Below, piece after piece: positions 33,471 to 43,760 of a stretch of DNA of 64,000 nt. The stretch is from the NCBI GenBank assembly GCA_963662175.1, contig OY759215.1, positions 8,607,079 to 8,671,078 on the forward strand, in the 5' to 3' direction. The number at the start of each line of letters is the position of its first letter. The stretch's first letter is position 1. The stretch comes from Aradus depressus (Eukaryota > Arthropoda > Insecta > Hemiptera > Aradidae). Made by a program: the position numbers and the translations under genes. The notes under the pieces are model-generated. The model ran no database searches. It had not been told where the DNA came from and saw nothing but the letters and a program-made list of their open reading frames with translations.

Positions 33471-34522
33471 TCATTACTAGAACTCAACACCCAGAAATCA
33501 AAAATTCTCATTTTTCATAGAAGTCCTAACCAAAAGCTTCAAACACCATTCTACTACCAAGGAAACATAATAGAAGTGGTAAAAAAACAAACTTACCTAG
33601 GAATTCCTTTTTCAAAAACAGGAAGATTTAGCGAAACTGCAGACGTCTACATTTCCAAAGCGAACAAAGCCACAGGAGTAACCATCCACACTTTAGCGGC
33701 AGCAAGATCGGACAGTTGGGACACCAAGAAGAAACTGCTGGAGTCAGTCACACTGGCCACTCTATTGCACTCCTCGGAAATATGGGCTTTAGAATACCTG
33801 GAGAAACTAGATACGGTGCTCACAAGATACTACAAAAGAGTACTGAAGCTTCCAAAGTCAACTCCAAACAGCTTCGTCAGAGTAGAGACTAACAGCTACA
33901 ACCTTAGTGCCATCGTAATAGGAAGAGCAGTGGGCTGGTGGAGCAAAATACTGGAGATGCCGGCCGACAGGTACCCTAGACTATGTTACGAACGTCTCCT
34001 GTTCCTGAGCAAGCAGCCTTCAGACCTACCGACCTACAACTGGGTGACTCAACTCCGGAATATCCTAACCTCTGTAGGCTATTCATGGTTATGGGATACT
34101 CAGGACCCTTATCTTATCAGCAGGCATAAGAAAAAGATTGTGAGTCGATTTGAAGAAAGGAGCCGCGATAGAGACATCCAGCACATCCTCGAATCTAACT
34201 ATAACCTCACATACAAGGATATTTACTGTTACAACGTCTACTTAAAGCTGAGGACAAATATCGAGAGGACGAGAGTGTTGGCTCAGATACGGCTGTGTAG
34301 AGAAAGCCTGGCTAGAGTGACGGTGGGAGGTGTGACCTACCTCTTCAACAGGGAAGATAGCTGTAGTGTCTGCAACGAAGACCGACCGGACGACATCCAC
34401 CACTTCTTCATGGAGTGTCCAGCGTTCAGCCAATTAAGAAAAAAGTACCTGGAAGAAGCACTAAAGAGCCCACAACCTCACAAGACCCTTTTCAACATTG
34501 CAAACAACCAAAACCTCAATAA
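33471..34522 (+). pseudogene. LINE-D ORF2 C-terminus (end of RT to zinc finger), truncated
   Basis: The open frame runs from the truncation point; the GTG at 33576 is not a real start. It encodes SKILIFHRS, then FYYQGNIIEVVKKQTYLGI, the end of the RT palm and the YLG motif of non-LTR RTs. A helical post-RT domain follows (LHSSEIWALEYLEKLDTVL, GRAVGWWSKIL), then CSVCNEDRPDDIHHFFMEC near 34365-34420, a C-x2-C...H-x4-C finger. This is the target-primed RT module; catalytic RT motifs and endonuclease are missing by 5' truncation. The natural C-terminus is cut by the Helitron after QNLNN and would continue at 39078 for some 13 codons to TGA. The clade is not determined. Confidence 0.85.
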
Positions 34523-34599
34523 TCTATATTAATAAAGCTGAAACGGGGTTTGTTTGTATGTTTGTTCCAGCATCACGCCCAAACCGCTGGACGGATCTT

Positions 34600-37500
34600 C
34601 TTGAAACTTCACATGTAGCATTCTTTTGAGCCCGATTGAATAATAGGCTATGTGGCGTATTTTTAAAAGCCAAATAAGAAAAAAAGGTGTGTGGCGTCCC
34701 AAAGTTTTGAACGGGAGGGGGGGTTGTGGGGGGGCCTAAGTATAAATATAGAGCTAATTCTTTAACGGTTGGTCGGATTGTCACGAAATTTCGCATGGAG
34801 TATTCCTGAAGGCCAAATAGAAAAATAAGGTGTGTGGCGTCCCAAAGTTTTGATCGGGAGGGGGGGTTGTAAGGGGGGCCTAAGTATATAAATAGTGCTA
34901 ACACATTAACTAATGGTCGAATTGTCATGAAATTTCACACGTAGTCTTTTTAAAAGCCAAACAGGAAAAAAAGGTGTGTGGCGTCCCAAAGTTTTGAACG
35001 GGAGGGGGGGTTGTGGGGGGGCCTAAGTATAAATATAGAGCTAACTCATTAACTAATGGGCGAATCGTCATGAAATTTCACATGTAGTATTTTTAAAAGC
35101 CAAATAGGAAAAAAAGGTGTGTGGCGTCCCAAAGTTTTGAACGGGAAGGGGGGGTTGTGGGGGGGCCTAAGTATAAATATAGAGCTAACTCATTAACTAA
35201 TGGGCGAATCGTCATGAAATTTCACGTAGTATTTTTAAAAGCCAAATAGGAAAAAAAGGTGTGTGGCGTCCCAAAGTTTTGAACGGGAGGGGGGGTTGTA
35301 AGGGGGGCCTAAGTATATAAATAGTGCTAACACATTAACTAATGGTCGAATAGTCATGAAATTTCACACGTAGTCTTTTTAAAAGCCAAACAGGAAAAAA
35401 AGGTGTGTGGCGTCCCAAAGTTTTGAACGGGAGGGGGGGTTGTGGGGGGGCCTAAGTATAAATATAGAGCTAACTCATTAACTAATGGGCGAATCGTCAT
35501 GAAATTTCACATGTAGTATTTTTAAGAGCCAAACAGGAAAAAGAGGTGTGTGGCGTCCCAAAGTTTTGAACGGGAGGGGGGGTTGTGGGGGGGCCTAAGT
35601 ATAAATATAGAGCTAACTCATTAACTAATGGGCGAATCGTCATGAAATTTTACATGTAGTGTTTTTAAAAGCCAAATAGGAAAAAAAGGTGTGTGGCGTC
35701 CCAATGTTTTGAACGGGAGGGGGGGTTGTGGGGGGGCCTAAGTATAAATATAGAGCTAATTCTTTAACGGTTGGTCGGATTGTCACGAAATTTCGCATGG
35801 AGTATTCCTGAAGGCCAAATAGAAAAATAAGGTGTGTGGCGTCCCAAAGTTTTGATCGGGAGGGGGGGTTGTAAGGGGGGCTTAAGTATATAAATAGTGC
35901 TAACACATTAACTAATGGTCGAATTGTCATGAAATTTCACACGTAGTCTTTTTTAAAGCCAAACAGGAAAAAAAGGTGTGTGGCGTCCCAAAGTTTTGAA
36001 CGGGAGGGGGGGTTGTGGAGGGGCCTAAGTATAAATATAGAGCTAACTCATTAACTAATGGGCGAATCGTCATGAAATTTCACATGTAGTATTTTTAAAA
36101 GCCAAATAGGAAAAAAAGGTGTGGCGTCCCAAAGTTTTGAACGGGAGGGGGGGTTGTGGGGGGGCCTAAGTATAAATATAGAGCTAACTCATTAACTAAT
36201 GGGCGAATCGTCATGAAATTTCACGTAGTATTTTTAAAAGCCAAATAGGAAAATAAGGTGTGTGGCGTCCCAAAGTTTTGAACGGGAGGGGGGGTTGTGG
36301 GGGGGGGGCCTAAGTATAAATATAGAGTTAATTCTTTAACGGTTGGTCGGATTGTCACGAAATTTCACATGGAGTATTCCTGAAGGCCAAATAGAAAAAT
36401 AAGGTGTGTGGCGTCCCAAAGTTTTGATCGGGAGGGGGGGTTGTAAGGGGGGCCTAAGTATATAAATAGTGCTAACATAATAAATAATGGTCGAATTGTC
36501 ATGAAATTTCACACGTAGTCTTTTTAAAAGCCAAACAGGAAAAAAAGGTGTGTGGCGTCCCAAAGTTTTGAACGGGAGGGGGGGTTGTGGGGGGGCCTAA
36601 GTATAAATATAGAGCTAACTCATTAACTAATGGGCGAATCGTCATGAAATTTCACATGTAGTATTTTTAAAAGCCAAATAGGAAAAAAAGGTGTGTGGCG
36701 TCCCAGAGTTTTGAACGGGAGGGGGGGTTGTGGGGGGGCCTAAGTATAAATATAGAGCTAACTCATTAACTAATGGGCGAAGCGTCATGAAATTCACGTA
36801 GTATTTTTAAAAGCCAAATAGGAAAAAAAGGTGTGTGGCGTCCCAAAGTTTTGAACGGGAGGGGGGGTTGTGGGGGGGCCTAAGTATAAATATAGAGCTA
36901 GCTCATTAACGGTTGATCGAATTGTCACAAAGTTTCACATGTAGTATTCCTGAAGACCAAATAAAAAAATAGGCGGTGTAACGGCTCAAAATTTTGTACG
37001 GGAGGGGGGGTAGTGGCGGGGGGACCTAAGTATAAATATGGCGGTAGCTCAATAACGGTTGGTCGTATTGTCATGGAATTTCACATGTAGTATTCTTAAA
37101 AGCCAAATAGAAATATAGGGTGTATATGTCACAAAATGTTGAACGGGAGGGTGGGTTGATGGGGGCCTAAGTATAAGTATAGTGATAAGTCATTAACGGA
37201 TGATCGGATTGTCACGAAATTTCACATGTAGTATTCCTGGAGGCCAAATAGAAAAATAGGCGGTGTGACGGCTCAAAATTGTTTATGGGAGGGGGGGTTG
37301 TGGCGGGGGGGCCTAAGTATAAATATAGTGCTAGCTCATTAACGGTTGGTCGTATTGTCATGGAATTTCACATGTAGTATTATTGAAAGCCAAATAGAAA
37401 TATAGAGTGTATATGTCACAAAATTTTGAACGGGAGGGTGGGTTGATGGGGGCCTAAGTATAAGTATTGTGATAAGTCATTAACGGATGATCGGATTGTC

Positions 37501-37790
37501 ACGAAATTTCACATGAAGTATTCATAAAGGCCAAATAGAAAAATAAGGTGTGTGACGTCAAAAAATTGTGAACGGGAGGGGGGTAATGGGGGTAGGCCTA
37601 AATTTGAAGATAGTGATAGGTCGCTAACGGATGATCGGATTGTCACGAAATTTCACATGTAGTATTCTTGATGGTCAAATAAAAAAATACACTATGTGAC
37701 ATTTTAAAAATTTGGGAGGGGGGGCTAAGCATAAAAATAATGCTGAATCATTGAAGGGTAATCGGATTGTCATGAATTTCACCTGTAGTA
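34600..37790 (+). repeat. Helitron minisatellite, about 22 units of ~143 bp with higher-order structure
   Basis: Each unit has CATTAACTAATGGGCGAATC, GTCATGAAATTTCACATGTA, AAAGCCAAATAGGAAAAA, GGTGTGTGGCGTCCCAAAGT, GGGAGGGGGGGTTGTGGGGG and CCTAAGTATAAATATAGAG. Variant pairs (a TTAACGGTTGGTCGGATTGT unit followed by a GTATATAAATAGTGCTAACA unit) recur at about 34755, 35757 and 36325, which shows segmental amplification. Units after about 36950 are older and more diverged. The 134-, 96- and 75-codon minus frames are unit-derived. Confidence 0.9.
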
Positions 37791-38470
37791 GTAGTAACTA
37801 TGTATTCGCTGTGGGGTTCACTGTTGCAAGACATTTACTAGCTGTGATGCCCAGCGTTCCTAATATCGTACTAGCTGTGGGGTTCGCTGTTGCAAGGCAC
37901 CTACAAGACATTTACTAGCTGTGATGCCCAGCGTTCCTAATTACGTACTAGCTGTGGGGTCTGCTGTTGCAAGGCGCTAGCAGTGTGGCCCAGCGTATTT
38001 AACTACGTAGGTACTAGCTGTGGGGTCCGCAGTTGCAAGGCACCTACTACCTGTAGGGCCCAGCGTTCCTAAAAACGTACTAGCTGTGGGGTCCGTCGTT
38101 GCAAAAGCATACTAGCTGTGATGCTCAGCGTTTCTAACTACGTACTAGCTGTGGGGTCCGCCGTTGCAAAACACATACTAGCTGTGATGCCCAGTGGGTC
38201 TAATTACGTACTAGCTGTGGGGTCCGCTGTTGCAAGACACTTACTAGCTGTGATGCCCAGCGTTCCTAACTTCGTACTAGCTGTGGGGTCCGCTCTTGCG
38301 AGGCACATACTAGCTGCGGTCAATAGCGTTCTTAAGTACGCACTGGCTAGGATGTCCAGCGATGCTAAGTATTCACTATCTGTGGTTTCCGCCGTTGAAA
38401 GACGCATACTAGCTGTGATGCCCAGGGGTCCTAAAAACTTACTAGCTGGGATGTTCGACGTTGAAGGACT
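37780..38470 (+). repeat. 33/66-bp array within the Helitron, open on both strands
   Basis: Two alternating 33-bp half-units, TACTAGCTGTGGGGTCCGCT... and TACTAGCTGTGATGCCCAGC..., form a 66-bp repeat. As 33 is divisible by three and units lack stops, long frames appear: 118 codons at 38118-38474, with a 22-residue period (VLAVGSAVARHLLAVMPS), and 67 codons on the other strand. I read these frames as a consequence of periodicity, not as a gene. The module begins GTAGTAGTAGTAACTATGTATTCGCTG. Confidence 0.8.
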
Positions 38471-38509
38471 ATAAGCCTTATTCCGTATGAATAATTGAAA
38501 ATTATAACA

Positions 38510-39000
38510 TCATGAATATACTGTTAAAGGGTAAGCGGATTGGCATGAATTGCACATGTAGTAGTAGTAACTTTTTTTTTTTTTTTTTTTTTGTTTACGA
38601 GGAGGTGAAAATCCCTGACGGACAAAGGAAAGTAGCTTGCTTCCCAATAGTGTGGGAACTGCCTCCACTAAAAACACCACCCCTGCTCCTGGGTGCTTTC
38701 ATCCCTGTGTGGGACCATAACACCCTCAAATGTAGTAGTAGTAACTATGTATTCGCTGTGGGGTCCGCTGTTGCAAGGCATTTACTAGCTGCGGTCAATA
38801 GCGTTCTTAAGTACGCACTGGCTAGGATGTCCAGCGATGCTAAGTATTCACTATCTGTGGTTTCCGCTGTTGAAAGACGCATACTAGCTGTGATGCCCAG
38901 GGGTCCTAAAAACTTACTAGCTGGGGTGTTTGACGTTGAAGGACTATAAGCCTTATTCCGTATGAATAATTAAAAATTATAACATCATGAATGTACTGTT
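38510..39000 (+). repeat. Second, shortened copy of the array module
   Basis: The module start (GGATTGGCATGAATTGCACA, then GTAGTAGTAGTAACT) recurs here. After the insert, 38786-39000 repeats 38307-38520 almost exactly, including the closing TATAAGCCTTATTCCGTATG. The 145-codon frame here is a by-product. Confidence 0.75.
38573..38729 (-). mobile_element. Short poly(A) retroinsert inside the Helitron, 17-bp target duplication
   Basis: ATGTAGTAGTAGTAACT flanks it at 38556-38572 and 38730-38746. Plus-strand poly(T) at the left marks the 3' poly(A) of a minus-strand insert. The 137-bp body (minus: GGGTGTTATGGTCCCACACA, GGATGAAAGCACCCAGGAG) is GC-rich and probably a 5'-truncated LINE end. It postdates the module duplication. 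Confidence 0.85.
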
Positions 39001-39049
39001 GAAGAATTTAAAAGACTTATAGGAGATAATAGTAGAAAAGTCAAAGTTC

Positions 39050-39065
39050 CCCGGGCAACGCCGGG
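39050..39065 (+). repeat. Helitron 3' terminal hairpin
   Basis: A 5-bp stem CCCGG/CCGGG with a 6-nt loop, 12 nt before the CTAG end. Confidence 0.85.
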
Positions 39066-39077
39066 TATTACTGCTAG

Positions 39078-39341
39078 TATTATACTATACATAGTAAGGG
39101 CGCTAAAAATTAGAGGACATTGAAGTTTTCAAATAAAATACCATTTTTATTTTTGTTTTAATTTGTTTATTAACAGTTAGGTTCTATATTACTTTGTATT
39201 TTATTATTATTATTATTTTCTATTTTCATTTATTTGTACTTTTTTTAAACTGAATAATGTATATATCATAAACAGGCCGAACCCTGAGCCTAAAAGATGT
39301 ATTTCTTAAAGGCTAATAAAGAATTGAATTGAATTGAATTG
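39078..39341 (+). pseudogene. LINE-D last codons and 3' UTR, beyond the Helitron
   Basis: TATTATACTATACATAGTAA continues the interrupted frame to a TGA at about 39121. The UTR ends with GAGCCTAAAAGATG, CTTAAAGGCTAATAAAG and the (GAATT)4 tail. Confidence 0.8.
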
Positions 39342-39660
39342 AAATATTAACATAGTTCGGGTTTGGTGAAATTAAATCACTTTTTCAGTCACATCTAATA
39401 AAAGTAGAAGGCTGAATCTTGGTACATATGCCTCATTCCGGCGACAATGAGTATCAAAATTTCACCAGGTCAGTCGAGCATGTCCCTAAATCACTTCATT
39501 TCTTCAGAAATTGGTTTCATTTAATACAAAAAACTTAAATTTTTAGTCAAATTTGAAGCATTATTAAACATTGATATTATTAATACTGTTAAATAAGACG
39601 TATAATAGGTTTACAATGCAGGCGAGTAACTATTATTATAAAAAAGATTTAAAATAATAT

Positions 39661-39871
39661 ATATATATATTTTTTTTTTTTGGCTTCATGTACGGTGCAT
39701 ATTAGACATGTCAATGTGTTGTTTATCTAGTTATTTACGACATCCATGGCCCCGGGAGGGAGTTTTATCTACGAAATAAAACACTCCCGGACGGGATTCG
39801 AACCCGCAAACCATACTGAGATCATGCGACCAAAGTCCTACGCTCTAGCCCGCACGGCCACCATGGCCCCC
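39661..39871 (-). mobile_element. SINE-2 insertion with target duplication
   Basis: AAAATAATAT at 39651-39660 and 39873-39882 flanks it. On the minus strand it has GGGGCCATGGTGGCCGTGC, an intact B box and an 11-nt poly(A) next to TA repeats. Confidence 0.85.
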
Positions 39872-40002
39872 AAAAATAATATTTAAATAATGATTTGCAC
39901 AACTTTACGTTACATTTCAATTATAGTATACTGAAAAATAGGAAATTAATTGTTTCCTTACGAAGGCGATCGGTGTTGGGTGGGAATGTAAATGTGTTAA
40001 GT

Positions 40003-40477
40003 TTTCAACGGAATTGCTTGTTTTCAGATCTCCTGATTCAAAACTGAAGAAAAAATGCTGTCTGTCTGTGAACAGAATAATTCCCGATAGAATAAATGTA
40101 TCGATTAGAAATTTTATATGTGTATCCTGTAAGGATGACGCCTACTGATATTGAGCCAAATCGACAATATGGAATGGGGGATTAGGGCTTAACACAAAAA
40201 TTCTAATAACTGTCGTAATAAATGTATTGGCACGAAATTTCATGTGTAAATTCAAATGAGAGGCGGACTCGATTCAAAAATTCATTAACTGCCTATGTAT
40301 TGAATATATCGACATAAAATTTAGTTTGAGGATTCTGAGGCCACTATGTAAGTCAAATATTGAGTTTTAACACAAACAGTCTTGGCTTTATAAGGAAGGC
40401 GAAAATTAATTGTTGATTAACAAAAATTAGTAATTGGCTACGCTGGGGAAGTACATAGCCGGTGATTTACCAATGAC
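40003..40477 (-). repeat. Family R copy, near full length
   Basis: It runs from TTCAACGGAATTGCTTGTTT to GCTGGGGAAGTACATAGCCG with three modules. With 2809-3398 it is one of the better copies for building a consensus. Confidence 0.65.
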
Positions 40478-41379
40478 TGTTTATGATCATTATTATTTAC
40501 TAATGTTTGTCTAGATGAGTGCCAAAGCTGTGCAAAATTTCATTCGTGTTACTTCAAAATTGAAATGACTACTAAAATTTCTGGCCCAATAGAGGTTTCA
40601 ACCATAACACAATATATCATATTTGGTCCAAATCGATACATTACTTTCAGAGAAAAGAGAAACAACTAACAATAACATGTTCGTAAACAAATATAGACAT
40701 TTCCCAGAATTGGTCTCAATTAGATCCTGAGGTCCTAAATAAATACACAGTTCGACTTTTTTTTTGAATACATTATTCTCCATTTGGGAAAATAAAAATA
40801 TTGTAGGTTTGTCTTTAACTTTCTTTTTCTCTCGAACCAACAGTGTGTGAGGGAATGACCCTATCTATTTTTAATAAAGCAAACAGTCCCAATACCTATA
40901 AAATTAAAATTAGTCTCCATTAATTTTTAATAGAGCCCACCCATATGACATTATTAAACATATATCTGTATATTTTATGTTCTACGCTCCGATCAACCCA
41001 TCCATGATGACATAGGCCATCAATCAATCATGTAACAAACAATAATTGTTTGTTTGGTTTAACGTCCTTGGCCTACTCACAACTTGGGCAGAAAAGAGCT
41101 CTCAACAAGTTGCTAACCTTGTCTAGCTCTAAAATCAGCAGTTCCTCTTTATTTATAAACTTGATATTCCACTTATTTTTAACAGTTTTTACATTTCTAT
41201 CAGCCATGCTATGTATAGCATGCGAAGTTATGTAATCGTAAGAAATTCGATGTTCACTTTCCACCGGAATTTCTTGTTTTCCAACTACAGAGAAATTCGT
41301 TTATAACAATCTTCAAGGGACTTAGGAAATCATATAGTTTTATCCGGATTTCAGAAAAAAAAAAAAAAACTAATAATCA
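40478..41379. other. Unassigned sequence
   Basis: Nothing supportable; frames at 40598-40840, 41050-41235 and 41073-41264 carry no motif. ATGCTATGTATAGCAT (41207-41222) is a small palindrome. Confidence 0.4.
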
Positions 41380-41535
41380 CGAAGGTAATGACATATCGAC
41401 AAATGTATCGACTCATACAAAATGTAGTATGAGGATTCATAAGTTGTAGGTCAACTATTGATAATTAGCTCGAACAGCGGTCAATGGGTTCTGGAGGGAG
41501 AGCAAAAACTTACACGATTAATTAGTGATAGGGAA
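41380..41535 (-). repeat. Family R fragment
   Basis: One module plus the inverted left tip (GATAGGGAAGTTTTTGCTC). Confidence 0.45.
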
Positions 41536-41622
41536 GTTTTTGCTCAGGGAAGGTAGTTATAAAAACTACAGGAAAACGGTCTCCAATTAACATTTATTGT
41601 ATATAACAATATTTAAGGAAAA

Positions 41623-41643
41623 GAGAAGAGGTAACCTCTTCTC
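41623..41643. repeat. Perfect 10-bp-arm palindrome
   Basis: GAGAAGAGGT-A-ACCTCTTCTC. Nearby GTTATACCATCCTCAGACCC resembles text at the edges of Penelope-like elements, but no protein supports this. Confidence 0.5.
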
Positions 41644-42017
41644 ACGAAAGATATTTATTTTGGGTGAGTGCTTTCCGTAGTTATACCATCCTCAGACCCT
41701 TAAAAAGCACAAACAGTATACATCAAACAATGCAACCATTTTGATTGTTTTTATAGGTATACGTAATTATATTAGCTATAATTTTTGAAAAATATTCATA
41801 TAAATATATACCTATTCAAATTTATTAAAATTATGGAAAAAAAACATTTTTCATTGAAAAAAGGATCTTGGAAAATTTATGAGGTATCTTCAGACAAAAA
41901 TAGACAAATGTAGGACTCTCAGACATAATAATTTTTGATTTAAATAGATACATATTTGGGTGAAATCTTCAGATAGTTCATATTTTCAAAGATGGGTACC
42001 TACATAATTACTGGACG

Positions 42018-42427
42018 TCCCAAATATTATCAGGTCATGGTGACTTTAACTCCAAGTTGTTCTTCTTTCAGAGGAAGAACACCATGAACTGTTCGTGCGG
42101 TCGGTATCGAGACTGCAGAACATGTGGTCCTCGAATGTCCGCTGTACGACCAAGCTAGGGTGGAGAAGATTGTATTTGGGAGTGGATCTACGGCAGACGA
42201 AAACAGACTACCCGATGTTCTGCCAATTCGTCGGCTCCTGGCGGGAGCAGAAGCAGGCACTGTAAGATGGGCTGGAGACGATCGGTACAATTGTTCCACC
42301 GTTGACCAATCCCAGTCCCTCAGTAACCCCTTGTTCCCCGAGCTCTTCTCCCCACGTTTGACAGGGTGATATTGCATCAGAGAAAAGAAACACTCCTTTA
42401 AAACTAAATTAAAAAAAAAAAAAAAAA
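42018..42427 (+). pseudogene. LINE-B ORF end, 3' UTR and poly(A)
   Basis: Conceptual translation gives ILSGHGDFNSKLFFFQRKN and NCSCG, then, one frame over, GIETAEHVVLECPLYDQARV and RLPDVLPIRRLLAGAEAGTV. A C-x-C...H-x4-C finger near the C-terminus, after a SGHG-x-F motif, is typical of several non-LTR retrotransposon ORFs. One frameshift lies at about 42095. The UTR ends GGGTGATATTGCATCAGAG and an A-rich tail to 42427. Two more copies lie on the minus strand at 59-60 kb. The minus-strand 115-codon frame is a shadow. Confidence 0.75.
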
Positions 42428-42611
42428 GGGCTCATAGAGTTGTGAAATATAGAATTTATAATATAGTAGAACTTATAAGTAGGGAAAGGAATTTTGTCCG
42501 CTTAATATTTAGAATATATATTGGGAATGTAATAGAAAAAATCCATGTAAAAACATTTTAGGCAGTTATTGTGATTTAAAAAGAAATCTTCATAAGCAAA
42601 GCAATTTATTT

Positions 42612-43296
42612 TAATAATTGTACTGTTGGCTGGAACAAGACTATTTTGACAAAGACTTTCATTGGTAGAATAACGTTTCATGTGACTCGCTGGATCGGAA
42701 TGTGTAAAGGTTAAGTTCTCAAACTAACCGCTAGATAGTGCTGAATCGGTTTAAGAACTCTCGTTATCGAGCAACGTTGGATGTGAAACAAGAATCCAGA
42801 GGTTACATTTTGGTTTCAGTTCTGTCAAGTTAGTTTTGATTTTGCGTCTCTTGTTCCTTTAAAATTTCAAAGGAGAAAAAGAAAGCTCTTATGGACATGA
42901 CAAAACACCTAATGGACCCCACATACCGCGAGTTTTATAAAAATACCTATTCTTTTATTTTTCTATTTTTTTAATTTTTATTTTTTGGTTCTATATCACT
43001 TAATTTAAGCTTTCTTGTAGAATTCTAACGTACCTGTTCAACGTTATTGTGAACATGAAGTAGTAAAAATCAAACTTTCCTCTTTGTTTTCATTAAAAAT
43101 TTCAAACAAAACAAATGCAATATCTTTCTTTATTCTTTGTTGGAAAACATTTATAACAAGAGAACAAGGTTGGATGTGACATTTCCTTGAGATCTACATA
43201 TACGATCTCATATACCTACCTTTTTTATTGCGCTCTCCTCTAAATTTGCATTTTGTAATATCCAACGTTGTTCCAGCCAACAAAATACAATTAGAT
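42612..43296. mobile_element. TIR element with 14-bp direct repeats, superfamily unknown
   Basis: TGTTGGCTGGAACAA (42624-42638) is the exact inverse of TTGTTCCAGCCAACA (43268-43282). Outward the similarity continues (ATTGTAC versus, inverted, ATTGTATTT). Immediately outside, AAAGCAATTTATTT is directly repeated at 42598-42611 and 43297-43310. Inside, GTTGGATGTGA occurs twice (about 42777 and 43169). No ORF is present. A 14-bp duplication is longer than usual for cut-and-paste families, so the class is left open. Confidence 0.65.
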
Positions 43297-43599
43297 AAAG
43301 CAATTTATTTCTTAAAATCTGTATTAATTGTTTTTTCCTTTTGGCCTTAAGCCTAATTAAATGTAGTCACATAGCCGGATCAATCGTATATACTCCCATC
43401 ATGAGTATCTATAATAGATGTGTACCTTATGTTAACATTTCTTCTGCCGATCAGAATCTTCTTATTTTTTTAAATAGATATTGAGTTAACTTCTATAATT
43501 AAACACCCAGTCAAAACTACTCAAATCAGTTAAGATGGGAAGGAATCGTGCAGTTGGGTTCGTACACGTCAATCAAAACGCAAATTTAAAGGACAGGTA

Positions 43600-43760
43600 A
43601 AGGAACGCACAAAATTTGAAAATCTACATTCGCTAAACATATCGACGATATGGGTCACACTCTGGAACAGCTAGAAATTAATAGAGCTATCAAAACTGGG
43701 AATTGTTTGAACGACCAAACTCATTTCAAATTCTTAACCCTGTTAACGTCACTAAGTTAT
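43600..43760 (+). pseudogene. Possible Penelope-like distal (GIY-YIG side) fragment
   Basis: One frame reads STFAKHIDDMGHTLEQLEIN and then RAIKTGNCLNDQTHFKF. The F-A-x-H-x3-D-x-G-H followed by LE..EI..A...G..LNDQ order is that of the C-terminal end of Penelope-like ORFs. The GIY and YIG motifs themselves were not found, so the call is tentative. Confidence 0.4.

Larger units (their letters stand above)
34523..39077 (+). mobile_element. Non-autonomous Helitron inserted in LINE-D
   Basis: The 5' end is TCTATATTAATAAAGC, with A as the preceding host base. The 3' end is TTACTGCTAG, followed by host T. A hairpin CCCGG-GCAACG-CCGGG (39050-39065) ends 12 nt before the terminus. These are the standard Helitron signatures (insertion between A and T, no target duplication, TC...CTRR, 3' hairpin). 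Removing it restores the LINE-D frame (AATAA|TATTATAC), an independent check of both ends. No Rep/helicase is encoded. The body is almost entirely tandem arrays. A second 5' end of the same family is at 52081-52097. Confidence 0.92.
33469..39341 (+). mobile_element. LINE-D: 5'-truncated non-LTR retrotransposon with 16-bp target duplication, split by a Helitron
   Basis: AAATATTAACATAGTT occurs at 33453-33468 and 39342-39357 and brackets the insertion. Inside are the C-terminal part of an RT ORF, then the Helitron (34523-39077), then the remaining ORF codons and the 3' UTR, which ends CTAATAAA and (GAATT)4 at about 39321-39341. Without the Helitron the copy is about 1.3 kb. The intact duplication and open frame up to the Helitron indicate a fairly recent insertion, later than its AT-rich surroundings. 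Confidence 0.88.

Noticed and set aside
34524..36563. Minus-strand frames of 134, 96 and 75 codons rich in YLGPP/TPPPVQN
   Set aside because: They are translations of the minisatellite unit; period and unit variants explain them.
38118..38474. 118-codon periodic hydrophobic protein
   Set aside because: The frame follows from 33-bp units without stops, is open on both strands and lies in a non-coding Helitron.
42030..42377. 115-codon minus-strand frame as a gene
   Set aside because: The plus strand encodes the recognisable LINE-B finger; the minus frame is its shadow.
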